Source: Marasmius tenuissimus | Lineage: Eukaryota; Basidiomycota; Agaricomycetes; Agaricales; Marasmiaceae | Direction of reading: 5' to 3' | DNA length: 64,000 nt | NCBI GenBank assembly: GCA_029532415.1 | Contig: JAQOTA010000060.1 | Location: 1,860,001 to 1,924,000, forward strand | In this document: positions 47,405 to 58,262 of the stretch, piece after piece | Numbering within the stretch: position 1 is the first letter of the stretch | Layout: every line of letters begins with the position of its first letter | Made by a program: the position numbers and the translations under genes | Notes under the pieces: model-generated | The model's database searches: none | What the model was told of the DNA's origin: nothing | What the model saw: only the letters and a program-made list of their open reading frames with translations

Positions 47405-50400
47405 TCATGTAGGAGGCCACGCTGTGGCTAGCTGAATATCATCAACGCCCCAAACTCGCCATGCCGAGTTATGCCAACGTGAGAGTGTGATGAGAACGTT
47501 GTCAAGCACCTGTAATGCCGAAGCGCGTAGCCCTTCGCGCCAGAAAAGCTCTGTGAAGGACTTCACTTGGGTAGGGTATTCAGGAGTCGAGTGGTATAGG
47601 TGTAGGTCGGGGTAGTAGGGGTCGTAATAGGTCGTCAAAAAGTAATGCTGAGCGTGCGATACGGACATTCTACGGGGATCATCAATCAATGGACAAAGCC
47701 AGAGCCAGAAATAATCATACCGATACATGACGAAGATGAGGAAAAATTGTGCGAGGAATAACCAATAGAGCCACGGAGAGCGCATCCACGAAGAAAAGCT
47801 TGACCTTATGGGAGCTGGTGCCTGCATTACCCGAACCAATTAGCGCACTACTCGTTTGGCAAAATAGTTGACCTACCGAAATCCTGCTTCTCCTCATGCT
47901 CTCTCGCAAAGCAGCGAAGTTGTCCTTAACTTCTTCCGCTGGAAGGGCCCTTTGCTGAATTCGTTGTCTCATGTTTCTGGCGTGTTTCGATTCCGCCTTG
48001 AGTTCCTCAATACGCAGTTGCGTAAAGCTTCGGTCCGGAGAACTCCTGTTCGCAAAGCAAGTAAGTCAAACCTTGAGCGTTCAAAACAAAGCATACAGTA
48101 ACGCACTTCAAATCATCGAAACCTCGTTGAAGATCTTGAAGGCCGTCACGAAGAAGAGACAAGGCTTCCGCACGACTCAATTGCTCGCCATTGGTATTGC
48201 CATCCACTGTCGGTTCTTCCGACTGAGTGTCGTCAATTTCGCGACCCATAGCATCGACAATGCGAACGGAAGATTTGGGAGTCGAAGCCTGCCTTTCCTT
48301 TTTCTTGTTTTTCGATTTCGGCTTCACGTCTTCCCCGCTATCGCGCAACTCCCTGCCATACTCATCCAGAATGTTAATCTTGCGTCCAGGGCTTTTCGGC
48401 TTCGGAGAAACGGTCGCAGAGGGTGGAGGGGTGGCTATTGACGAAGTGGAAGTGTCTTTTTCCATCTTAATTGTGATGTCTTCCATGCGCTCTTTGGTAC
48501 TTTCGTCGGCCGGGGCGGCGGTAAGCTGCTTCAGTCGCTCTGATGCCCCTCTAAGGTTTGCCTCAGGTTCTACGCTTGAGTCCGATACGAGAGCCGACTG
48601 GTCGGTGGCAACTAACTCCTCCGTCTCGAATCGTACGCTCTTTGGGTAGGGAGTAGTCAACCAGCCACCAGGTAATGCAGGAGTCTTCAGTGGCAAAGAC
48701 GAGGCACGGGACAACGATGCGACAGGCGTCGCCAACCCACTATCGTATTGTGGTTCTTCCTCAAGTTGTGGCAACGAATGCGACCTCAACAAGCCATTCT
48801 GTCGTTGCGGTGCAGGGGTGTAGGACCAAGCCCCCGGGGGTTTGGGCGTCTTCAGAGCGGTAGTGTTGATGCTCTTGAGCTCGTGAGGTCCATTATCCTC
48901 AACCGAATCGGTATCGTCGTCAGACGATGGTGGTCCCGGCAAATCAGGCAGTCCCTTGGGGGGTGATGGAGTTTGGAGAGGCAGAGTCGAAGAGCTAAAG
49001 GACTCTCGTCGAGGAGGGGTGGTTGAGGGTTCGAAGAACGGCCGGGTTTGTTCTTCAGGAGTGGAAGGAGCCTCTGACGGTGGCGAAGGTGGTGGTGAAG
49101 GTGGGGAAGCAATAGCTGTCTGCAATATAGTTTCGTCAAATGAGATATCTGGCGAGGAGAGGACCTTTTGAAGCCTTTCTTCGTCCTTGCTCATGTGCAC
49201 AGGGGAATAGACCTGTGTTAAAGACATGGACATAGAGACTGACGACACTCCCCCTTCAGCTTGAACCGGAGCTTCAGAAACAGGCTCTTCTGCAGAAGAT
49301 CCAATGTCCATTTCGGAATCAGAGGGCAAGGAAGCTGTTGGTTTAACGACAGGCGTCCTCTCTTCAGCCAGACGTCCTTCTTCGTCGGTATCTGTGAATT
49401 GCGTGAGAATCAGATCGAGCAGAGTGCAAGAGTGCCTACCCGTAGACTGATCATCCACCCGTGGGCCCTCATCTTGTACATCACTCTCCGCAGTATCCAC
49501 AACTACCGTTGGGATGGAAGGACTTGAGTGACTGGGGCGCGGCCTCTCACTAGGAACGGAAGGGACGGGGCCTGTTTCTCTCCCTTTACCTTTTGCCGGA
49601 GTCGGGATGAGACTTGCCCTGTTACTTCGGCTACGATGAGGGCTTGCGGAAGGGGAGGACAGTGTCCGCGAGTGGCCCTGCAATCTAGGTATGTTTGACA
49701 CAGAGTCGTCTAATAAGGGCGTCCGACTACGAGGGAAGGAAAAGGACGAAGAGGGGCTCGCGATCTTCGAAGGATCCTTCTTGTGAAGAGATGGGGTAGG
49801 GGAGCTGGGGCGGGCGGGGAAACTTGGGAATCGCAATGATATAGTGGGGGAGTGAGATCTCGGGGAGTCCTTGGTTGATGATAGTCGCGAAGAGGGCCGA
49901 GGTATTGAGTGTGTCCCGGGAGAATGAGATGCCCCAGGCGAGCGAGTAACCTTGTCCTTCAGACTCTCCGTACGTAGTCGGTAACTATTGGTCGATCTGT
50001 GGAGATATGGAGAAGGATTTGTGGGAGTAGTAGGTACAGGTGAAGGCGAGGGGGACGGAGGGATCGATGCATCTGAGTTGGTACGACTACGGGCATGCCA
50101 GTGTGGGCGAGGCGAGTTCCAATTACGTTCTCGTTCATGCTCTATTTCGTGCTGAATCTCCCTGTCCCGATCAGCCTCCGAGTCAAGGCTCATGTTGGAA
50201 CCAGTGGGTGATCCGGCCCGAGAACTAGATCGACGACCAAACGACGGGGAAGAGATGGAGAGTCGGGAGCCAGGACGAGAGGGTATACTGTGTGTGCGCG
50301 AACGCTCTGACAGACCATTGAGGCTAGCATTCGATCCAGTTCGGGGACGAGGCTTGTTCCACTGTCGCTCCAACTCGTGACTTCGCTCCTGATCACGTTG

Positions 50401-52109
50401 TTTAAGCAGCTCTTTATCTGTACCGGGATATGAGGGATGGGCTTCGTCCAAAGTATGCGAGAACTCACATTCTGTCTGAGAACCAACCGAACCTGACTGC
50501 GAACTGCTGTCACCGAAGCTATCAACGCTGCCAATGGAGGTGTTGCTACTATGTCGAGACAAAGATCGCCTAGGCCCGGAGTGTATCATAGGTGATGAGC
50601 TGCGTGAAAGCACCCCATGGGAGTTTCGATATCTCAAGTCAGGCGTTACCGGCCGGGATTGGCGACGATTCCAACCAAGTTCGCGTTCATGCATAGCGTC
50701 GGACTGAGTCCTGGAACGTGACGGAGGGGATTCTGCATGGACAGCAGGGGAAGCGCTCCGAGGAAAGGCATGAAGCGTCGAGCCCTGCTTCGACGCAGAG
50801 CCTTGCTGTGAGCGATGTGAGGAAGTTGAGTGGTGGGTATCCATGAATGAGGACAGATTGGGGGCGGATTTGCGACGAGAACTCTCGTTTTCGTGTTGAA
50901 CACCTGTCAATATTCATGAGTATGTCGGAGGACCGGTCGAACAAATAATTTCGCACCAGTTTCCTCCTTCGTGTCATCCATAGTCGAAGACACCGGAAAA
51001 CGCTGTTTCGCACGTGAGCGTGAGTCTTCATAGCTGTCGAACGCGTCCATTGCGTGTTGCATTTCTGAGTCCTGGTCCAAGAGATCTTCAAGCGGAGTTG
51101 AGCGTGCACAAACCAGAGAGAAACGTAAATCTTACTGGACTGAAACTGTGAATTAACGGACATCTTGAGGGAATGCTGGACGGAATGCTGAGGTGTGCTG
51201 GTAGCCGGTGCTTGTGATGAGTTCAGACCCTTCAAAAAGCTGTCGCTATCTGCACTGTTGTCATCTCCTACTCAGTCCTTTAGTGGCTGTTCTGATACGG
51301 CTTGATGAAAACGAACCGGAAGGAGCGTCGGAGAAGGATTGATCCTGAAGGGCCGTAGCGGACAATCTTTCGCGTAGAAGTTGGAATGTGGAAGCTTGAG
51401 AGAATTTGGGACTTCCGCTGATCTGTGATGATTCTTTCCGTGGATATTGGTGAACATTGTTTGAAGCAATATAAGAGCTAGACGCACTGATAGAGGGATC
51501 CAGTTCATCATCACTCATACTTCTCCGTTTGCCCTTGTTGCTATCCCGATCCCTCTGTACCTTCTCTACCCGCGGACTAGCCTCTACCTCGCTAATATCA
51601 ATGCTATTTCGCCTTCTCGCCTTTCCTCTGGCATCTTTCTGTGGCGTATCGGGATCGCGAATCGCGCGAGAGAAGATATCTTTGAGGCTTTCACGAGCAA
51701 AGCTAGGATGTGCCGAGCCAATTTGCGGTACATCAGAGTCTGAATCAATCAAGTCCATTGTGCTCGCTGATGAAGGCTCTTGGAGTTGTGGGGGTCGGGG
51801 CCGTGCTTTGACGGTGGTATCGTTAGGAACCTGGGACAACAAGGCTCTCAGGCGTTCCACTGGCGTCTCCTCAACATTCCTGTGATCGCTTGAGGCAGTA
51901 TTTGGGAGGAGAGAAGATGAAGTGAGTTTGGGGGTGTCCTCTTGATTTTCATGGTCATCGTTCTCGTGAAGGTACTGGTTGGAAATGGGAGAATAAGAGT
52001 CGGGAAAGCGTGATGGACCGGCCTGTGAGCTTGTATCGAGAAGTGACGGCTGAGACAACCTGGATATGCGAAGTCGAGGATGTGGGGGTAACGCTTGGGG
52101 CGTCTCCAT
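47405..52109 (-). CDS. Large disordered protein with C-terminal TM, KASH-like end
   Basis: One gene of about 1,450 residues in roughly eight exons. The start is the ATG at 52109 (METPQALPPHPRLRIS); the extension to 52130 would need GTG. Most of the protein is Ser/Pro/Arg-rich and disordered. Three copies of a short motif with WN-x-x-(x)-R-P context occur: LGWNRRQSRP, RQWNKPRPRTG, RNWNSPRPHW. Near the C-terminus is a helical segment (RSFTQLRIEELKAESKHARN, EVKDNFAALRESMRRSRIS). A single membrane segment, SPWLYWLFLAQFFLIFVMYR, follows. A tail of about 95 residues ends DIQLATAWPPT (TGA at 47405-47407). A C-terminal Pro-Pro-Thr after a TM segment is the signature of KASH proteins that bind SUN proteins between the nuclear membranes. 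I do not recognise the family. Confidence 0.75.
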
Positions 52110-52489
52110 CGCCGTTGAAGGACAACCCACTCGGGCTCCCAGCCTGAGCTTGCAACGAGGCAGACAATAGAATGATCACGTGGCTGACGCGCTCTACAAA
52201 AGCCAAATAAGTGTCATTAAGGCCACGCGGCGACGGTTGTATTAGAATTGGCCCACGCCTCCTGTCAACCTCATGCCACTATTGTTCCTCCCTTCGCAGG
52301 TCTTTCCTTGAGGCGAGATGTCGTTCATTAAAGCTCTTCGGCTAGATTCTATCATCGTCAAAGTACAAACCCGATGTCAAGCCCAATAGATGTCATGCGG
52401 AGTGCCACAACAAATACAAGGACTTCAGTATGTGGGTCTCGATGAACTCATCTTGAAAGGACATGTACACGCTGGACAGGACAATCATC
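52110..52489. other. Intergenic, promoter of the KASH-like gene
   Basis: 380 bp upstream of the ATG at 52109. No gene recognised. Confidence 0.4.
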
Positions 52490-53014
52490 TCACATCCCAA
52501 TTCCTACCCGCAATGTGCTCAACACAAGTGTGTTGCCCTCCCCAGAAAACATTGCTGAAGAAGAACCCACGCCTTCAGAGATGGGACCATCGGCACGGCT
52601 GAAGCTCATGGAGCTGGAGAGAATGTGTCTCCATAATACAAGGGACTGCAACAAGACTGCAACATGCCTGAGACCCGAATGAAACGGATCCGACTCTAGA
52701 TGAGGTCGAAGGCAGGACATAAGTAGTTCGCTGCTAGTCGCTTTTGAAGCCCATACGCCAACGGTTCCGATAACAGTGAACGAAGAATCAGGATGGGTCG
52801 TTATTGAGCCCTCACCAGCACCTCCCACCTCATTAAAACTCAATGCATAGCAACACTCGTATTCAACACTGACGAGGTTACTCCAGCTCGATGTTCCATA
52901 CACACCTTGTTCGGTGCAGAAACAAAGGAAGACAGAACGTGGACTAAAGGCCGCTCCTATAGCCGATTCGGAAAGCGTGGTTTTATTTGAGAAGAGATAG
53001 AAATGCTGGAGGTA
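52490..53014 (-). pseudogene. Orphan coding-like exon, possible gene remnant
   Basis: A 175-codon open frame on the minus strand begins right after an acceptor-like GATTTAG (53015-53020) with YLQHFYLFSNKTTLSESAIG. It runs through AAFSPRSVFLCFCTEQGVYG, SSWSNLVSVEYECCYALSF and RHVAVLLQSLVLWRHILSSS to LVLSTLRVGIGM. The SAIGAAFSPRSVFL segment resembles a WD-type strand. Just upstream another frame reads GDDGDPLRDLVPPAFLSLLK, and further upstream DLVTSIGFFAIQRLRANPSW also looks coding, but I could not join them into one gene with a start codon. It is most simply the decayed 3' part of a gene. I cannot place it in a family. Confidence 0.35.
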
Positions 53015-53523
53015 CTAAATCCCGAAGCGGGTCTCCATCGTCACCTATACCGAGATAGGGAGGCCGAAGGCGTTTGCTGGAGGAAGACTAGAGAACGATT
53101 GTCTTGACTCTCCCCGACCGCAACATCGTCGAGAAATGGCGAGGGAGACTAGAGGAAGACCACGAGGGATTCGCACGAAGTCTTTGTATCGCAAAGAAGC
53201 CTATTGAAGTGACCAGGTCTTTCTTGTTTTGCGGAAAGGTGAGTGAAAGACGAACAGTGGCAGTTTCGCGGGCAACGGCGAATGATCGTGAGGGAGATGT
53301 CTACCCACAGATGATCAAGGACAGGCTAAAGGGAAAATACCCAAATTGGACTCGTTCAATACAAACTCCCTTGCACTCAGCACGCATTATTACAGTATAC
53401 ACGACGAATAGAACAATGTTGTAATCAGACCAGCATCCCCCTGTAAAAGCAAAAAACAAAAACGTAGCATCAGAGCGGGAAAACACAGAGGGCGGAAGAC
53501 CAAACACAACGGAACGAGGAGAC
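53015..53523. other. Spacer with coding-like fragments
   Basis: 509 bp between the orphan exon and the 3' end of the nucleoside transporter. Contains the minus-strand fragments mentioned for the orphan exon (about 53,020-53,240) and the transporter 3'UTR. No complete gene. Confidence 0.35.
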
Positions 53524-55854
53524 TCACGCAATACCCGCTGTCTGTAATGTCGACAGGAACCCACAAACCATGGCAGAGAAAGCAATCTTGGCGAGCACGC
53601 TCTTCTTAGAAGGAGCCATGGCTCCCAACACACCGATCTGAATACCCAGAGATCCTAGATTTGCGAATCCACAGAGGGCATAGCTCGCGATCGTATGAGC
53701 ACGGTGGGAGAGGGGATTGTCGCTGGCCATGATGTCTTTGAGGTTGCTGTACGCTGCGAACTCATTTGCAACGAGCTTGGTGGCAAGGAGTTGGGAGACA
53801 CGAAGGATTTCGTTGCGGGGGACACCGATGAAGAAGGTCACAGGGTAGAAGACATAGCCGAGAACAAGCTCAATCGTGAGTTGGTTGATTCCGAAGCCTT
53901 TGCCGACCCATGTGAGAGTTCCATTAACGCTAAGATGTTCAAGTCAGTTGCACGCGGAGATACCAGACGTGAAAGTACCGTGACTCACGCAGCAATGAGG
54001 GCCAGAACAGTGAGCACGTTGGTTCTATGAGATTAACGTCAGAAGGGTCCTGAGAATACCGCATGTGGGGACTGACAGAATTTGACCGGCGACGATGAGA
54101 CCGAAGACAGCACCATTGCTGAACGCGTGGATCACATTCGTCTAAGGCAAGAAATGTTGAGACGAAGCACACGATCAATCGAAAGACAAGGTCAAGACTC
54201 ACAGGTGCGTTCTTCTCTTCTCCACGGTCAACGATAACTTGTCCACGAGTGACTGGCTCATCCAACTCGGGGTATCGCATTTTACTGATTGCAATTGAGG
54301 CGGGAATGCTCATGACAGATGAAGTGACAAGAGTTTCAGGGGCTACGCCCATGCCAATGTAGGCTGCCATGACGGAACCCGCGATTGTGGAGAAACCAGA
54401 TGTCATGGTCAAGTCTGGTGAACACGGAAAGTAAATGCAAGTCAGGCCGTGACAAGCCTAGTGAGAGGGACCATGCGGATGGCGTATCACTTACGAAGTT
54501 CTGAGTTGGTCATTACTGATAACCAAGCGGGGTTAGCATATTGTACGGAAACGGTACTCGCCAGGAATAGAACTCACAGTCAACATATGGGCGCACGAGA
54601 CAGGCAGACTCTCCTTGGCCAATCCAAGGTGAAGCAGCAGCGACGACGGCCTCAGCGCCGGAAACATTCATGATCTTGAAGAAGAACCAAGCGCTTTGAT
54701 ATTACTATCAGTGAACTGCCGGGAAATACGACACCGGGAGTGGAGACGTACAACTTAGCCAAAACCCATTGCATCACACCTAGGTAATAGAGCGCTTGCA
54801 CAAAGGCGATGAAGAAAATGATAGCACTGAGAGTGTTGACGAAGAACCAGAACTTGTTGTAGACGGTGTCATGGTCGAAGAAGAACTCGGCAGCAGGCTT
54901 GGACTGCGCAAGGAAATCGGCGGCAAGGTTGGCAACCCAATGAAAGATGTCGAAACCTGCTCCTGTCTTGAGCACGAATAGAGCGACGACTTGCTGCAGG
55001 AACAGTCCAACAATGATGGTAGGCCTACGGGGGAAAAGTGAGGAGAAATCACATGAAGGTACACAAATGTGACCTTACCAGGGGACGTGCTTTCGGTTGT
55101 TGGAGAAGATCCAGAAGCTAAGTTGGAACAAGAAAAGCCCTGCAACCGAGATAGCACGGTCTCCATAAGTCGAGCCCTATACCCAAAAGTCAATACTGGA
55201 AGTCGGCGGAGGATCGAGAATGACCATACGTTTTCAGGTGAAAATCCGAACGCAGATCCGAAGACAACAGCGAGCAAGCACAACCATCCGATAGTCAGAC
55301 GGATAGCATGAGGAAGCTTGAAGAATGGGCCAGATACTGCGGTTCCCCAAATTGCCCCAACAGGTTTCGTGATGATCCGGTTGGGTATGAATCGGAACGC
55401 GATTATCCTTCATCGCACGGTGTCAGTAATTGTGCGTGACGGAATAAAAATTATGATCATGCTCACAGCAGGAAAAACCACGCCAACACAGTCTGAACTA
55501 TCCTATAAACCACAAGAACAAGAAGGAGTGGGTACGGTGGTAAGCTGGCACGCGATGATCTACGCACCAACGATGACGGGTTGCTTTCAGGACGATTGAA
55601 CTAATCCACCAGCCCAAAATAACAGCAGCTACCGCCCCTAAAATGAACGGGCGATATTTTTGATAGAAGGTGGGTCTGGAGGTGGTGGAGGAATTTCGGT
55701 CCTCGATGTCCTCGTTCTGGTTGACGACCACCTCTGGATCTGAACGTCGCTTCTCATCCTCGATAGAGCCTGTCGAATGAGAAGGTCTTCGCTGGAGAGT
55801 CTCCTCTGTTTGAGTGCGGGGTTGAGCGCGGGGCGGATCAGCGAATGTAGCCAT
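53524..55854 (-). CDS. Concentrative nucleoside transporter (CNT/NUP family)
   Basis: Proton- or sodium-coupled nucleoside uptake at the plasma membrane. The start is the ATG at 55854 ([15 protein letters not shown]); the reading at 55887 would need TTG. A charged cytosolic N-terminus leads to membrane segments [59 protein letters not shown] and [23 protein letters not shown] motifs follow: [52 protein letters not shown] and [20 protein letters not shown]. The last is the family's G-F-A-N-x-x-S/G-x-G-I motif. It ends [10 protein letters not shown] at 53524. About eight introns. It could feed the nucleoside hydrolase elsewhere in the window. Confidence 0.94.
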
Positions 55855-56414
55855 TAGGGACGAAGGGCTAATTGCGACGTCGGGCAAGAGGGGAGGCGAG
55901 GAGCACTTTAAAAATTACTCGACCGGTTGTTTATGTAGCGAATGGGGCCCAGATATCCGTATTATTTTTGGTGCCCGGCTCACCATGTGGACGCTTCAAT
56001 TCGGTGCCTTGGCAATTTTTTACACTCTTCATAATTCCCTTATGAGGTCTCCACAGCAGATCGGAACTTGAGTTCGACCGCATGAGCTGGTCGGACGTAT
56101 ATGGATCTTATCCAAAACAGACTAGGTAATATGAGAATCATAGAATGCCCACAATCATAGCAACCTCCCCCAGATAGTTCGAGATACCGGGTAAGCGGGT
56201 GGCGGATACGACAAGTGGGCTTCCTGAGCTTGTTCAAGGTCACACGATAAGAAAGCGGGACGGCCAAGTGCATCCCCAGTATCTCAGCGTGGAGATCAGA
56301 CAGAAGGACATAGGTTTGCCAGTCGACCCTGGTTCTTGAATTCCATCCTCTCATATTGTCACTTGACCACAAGTCTACGTTTTCTCTGGACTCTCTCTCT
56401 CTCATCGCGACCGG
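55855..56414. other. Intergenic, transporter promoter
   Basis: 560 bp between the transporter start and the 3' end of the DCAF7 gene. Includes a CT repeat near 56,391-56,402. No gene recognised. Confidence 0.4.
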
Positions 56415-57947
56415 TCACACCTTCAGCGCCCTGATTGATTTCCCACAAGCTATTGCAATCCACTCTCCCGTCGCGGTTGAATGTCCCGTGTTTGTCGTTA
56501 CTCCGGCTATCGGTGGAGACCAGGCCAAATTCGTTATCTGAGTCGATGCAGTGTAGGCCATTATCGGGTCTGTCACCGTCTTTTTCTTCGAGTCTGGTCG
56601 TGGCGAGTTTAAACGCGACCCTGCACTTCTGGGAGAGGTGCCTGTCGCCGTGTGGTTGGCTAGATCCCATAGCAGGAGCTGACAATCATCGCCTGCGAAA
56701 AATTGTTAGCACACATATTCTCTAAGACCGCGCAACGACAAAAGCCGATAAGATAGAGTAGGAGAGAGAAACCGAACGCACCCGCTGTCGCCAACAAAGG
56801 GTTATCTACCGATGCCCACCCAAGTGCGTTTATCTGGCCATGATGTGCCTTTAGCTCCATCACTGGCATTCCGGGGCTTCGCATATCCAGTATCTGGATT
56901 TCTGATCCGTCCATGTGAAATGTAGACATATAATTCGAGTCCGCAGGGTTGAAAGCTATCCTCAACAACGGCGATGTGGGCGGTCTGGCAGAACTTGATG
57001 GTGTAGCTGAAGGCGGAGGTACATTCTTGGGCGCGGGTGTTTCGTAGAGAATTGTTGAATGTTCCAAACTACGCAGATCAAATGCACGAAGACTACCGTC
57101 CGCGCCAACGGATACGAAGATGTCGGTGGATCCTGGTAACCAGGCGACGTCGTAGACCTCTCGATCATGGGCGATGAGCTGGGTCATGGCAGTTGAAGTG
57201 TCGATATTCCACACTGTACATGTCGTGTCGATAGAGGAGGTGACGACGAGACTTGGGACCTTTTCGTTCCACGAAAAGTTGGTCAACGGTGCTCCTGTCG
57301 ATTGATTATGAACTTTGGATTGCTGTTCACGTTGGGCAATGGGGGTTCAATAAGTCATCTTCATCCAACCGTCTAAAAATGCAGAAGGAAAACATACCCC
57401 AGATAACGCGGTCTTCATTATGAGCTGATGTCCTGTCCCCGATGCCTGTCTGCCCACATAACCAGACATCCCAGGCCCCCCATCGCTGTTATACTCCCAA
57501 ATTCTCAACGCATCTCCTGTCGTCGCCAACAGCTCCGAGCCATGATTCGTCTTTCCCGTCCAAGCGAAACCCGTCGCCGCCACAGGCTGCCACTGCAAGC
57601 TCGAAACGGGATACCCATGCTGCGTTTCGCACAGGATCGTGAAATCGTTGTAATCGTTATAATCGTCCTCTACCAAAACTCGTTCGTCCTGAAGGCCAAC
57701 AATAGCTATTCGGTTTTGATAATTGTCGAGAAGAGAACCTATTCCGAGTCGAAAAGCAGACCGTGGCCGTAGCTGTTGACCTGGTGCGGAGGTTTTGCAC
57801 CAGTCTAATGCGTAAATGGGCCCTGGAGATTGAATACGTTGATTGTTAGCGATTTGAATGAGATCCAGGCGACTTCAGTGGTAAAAAACGGGGAGCTTTA
57901 GGCTACTTACAAGGCGCCTCATACTGCAGAACGGTTGTTTGGGCCAT
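56415..57947 (-). CDS. WD40 protein DCAF7/WDR68 (HAN11/AN11) orthologue
   Basis: WD40 adaptor conserved from plants to animals, known to bind DYRK-type kinases and the DDB1-CUL4 ligase. Start MAQTTVLQYEAPCRPIYALD at 57947, matching the family's YEAPWxxYAxxW opening. Then FRLGIGSLLDNYQNRIAIVG, TQHGYPVSSLQWQP, LLATTGDALRIWEYN, APLTNFSWNEKVPSLVVTSS and IDTTCTVWNIDTSTAMTQLI. AHDREVYDVAWLPGSTDIFV and SVGADGSLRAFDLRSLEHST are nearly invariant in this family. A Pro/Ser insertion precedes LLRIAFNPADSNYMSTFHMD. The end EWIAIACGKSIRALKV (TGA at 56415-56417) matches the family's terminal strand. About five introns. Confidence 0.95.
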
Positions 57948-58262
57948 CAGAGGTAAATCGCGAGTGCATGACTGAGAAACCAAAAACTGTCACTCCATCG
58001 TAATGAGTCTCACAGCCACGGGCTTAGTCCTGTCCTCCCTCCGTCCAAGCAGAGATACGTTTACCCGGGAATTTCACTCAAAAAACAGCGGGATTTCTCA
58101 AGAAAATATCGGATTTGTATTAATACAACGTCTTGAAGACGAGTAGTAGTATACAGACGTTACAATCATCCATTGAGTGAAGGGTATCAATGGGAAGTCA
58201 TGTAGATAACGAGATAAATATGGCATGGCAGGAAGACGGCGAATTTTTTCGGGATTCGTGAT
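57948..58262. other. Intergenic, DCAF7 promoter
   Basis: 315 bp between the DCAF7 start and the stop of the first sugar transporter gene. No gene recognised. Confidence 0.4.

Noticed and set aside
47971..50534. Long plus- and minus-strand ORFs overlapping the KASH-like gene
   Set aside because: They are mirror frames of Ser/Pro/Arg-rich codons, with no protein-like order and no splice support.
52110..52130. Longer N-termini at 52130, 55887, 12854 and 28221
   Set aside because: These begin with GTG or TTG codons. The first real ATG, or an upstream exon, was used instead.
53104..53424. Plus-strand ORF MTLPDRNIVEKWRGRLEEDH
   Set aside because: Looks partly protein-like and has a GTGAGT further on, but no second exon follows and the minus strand is at least as coding-like.
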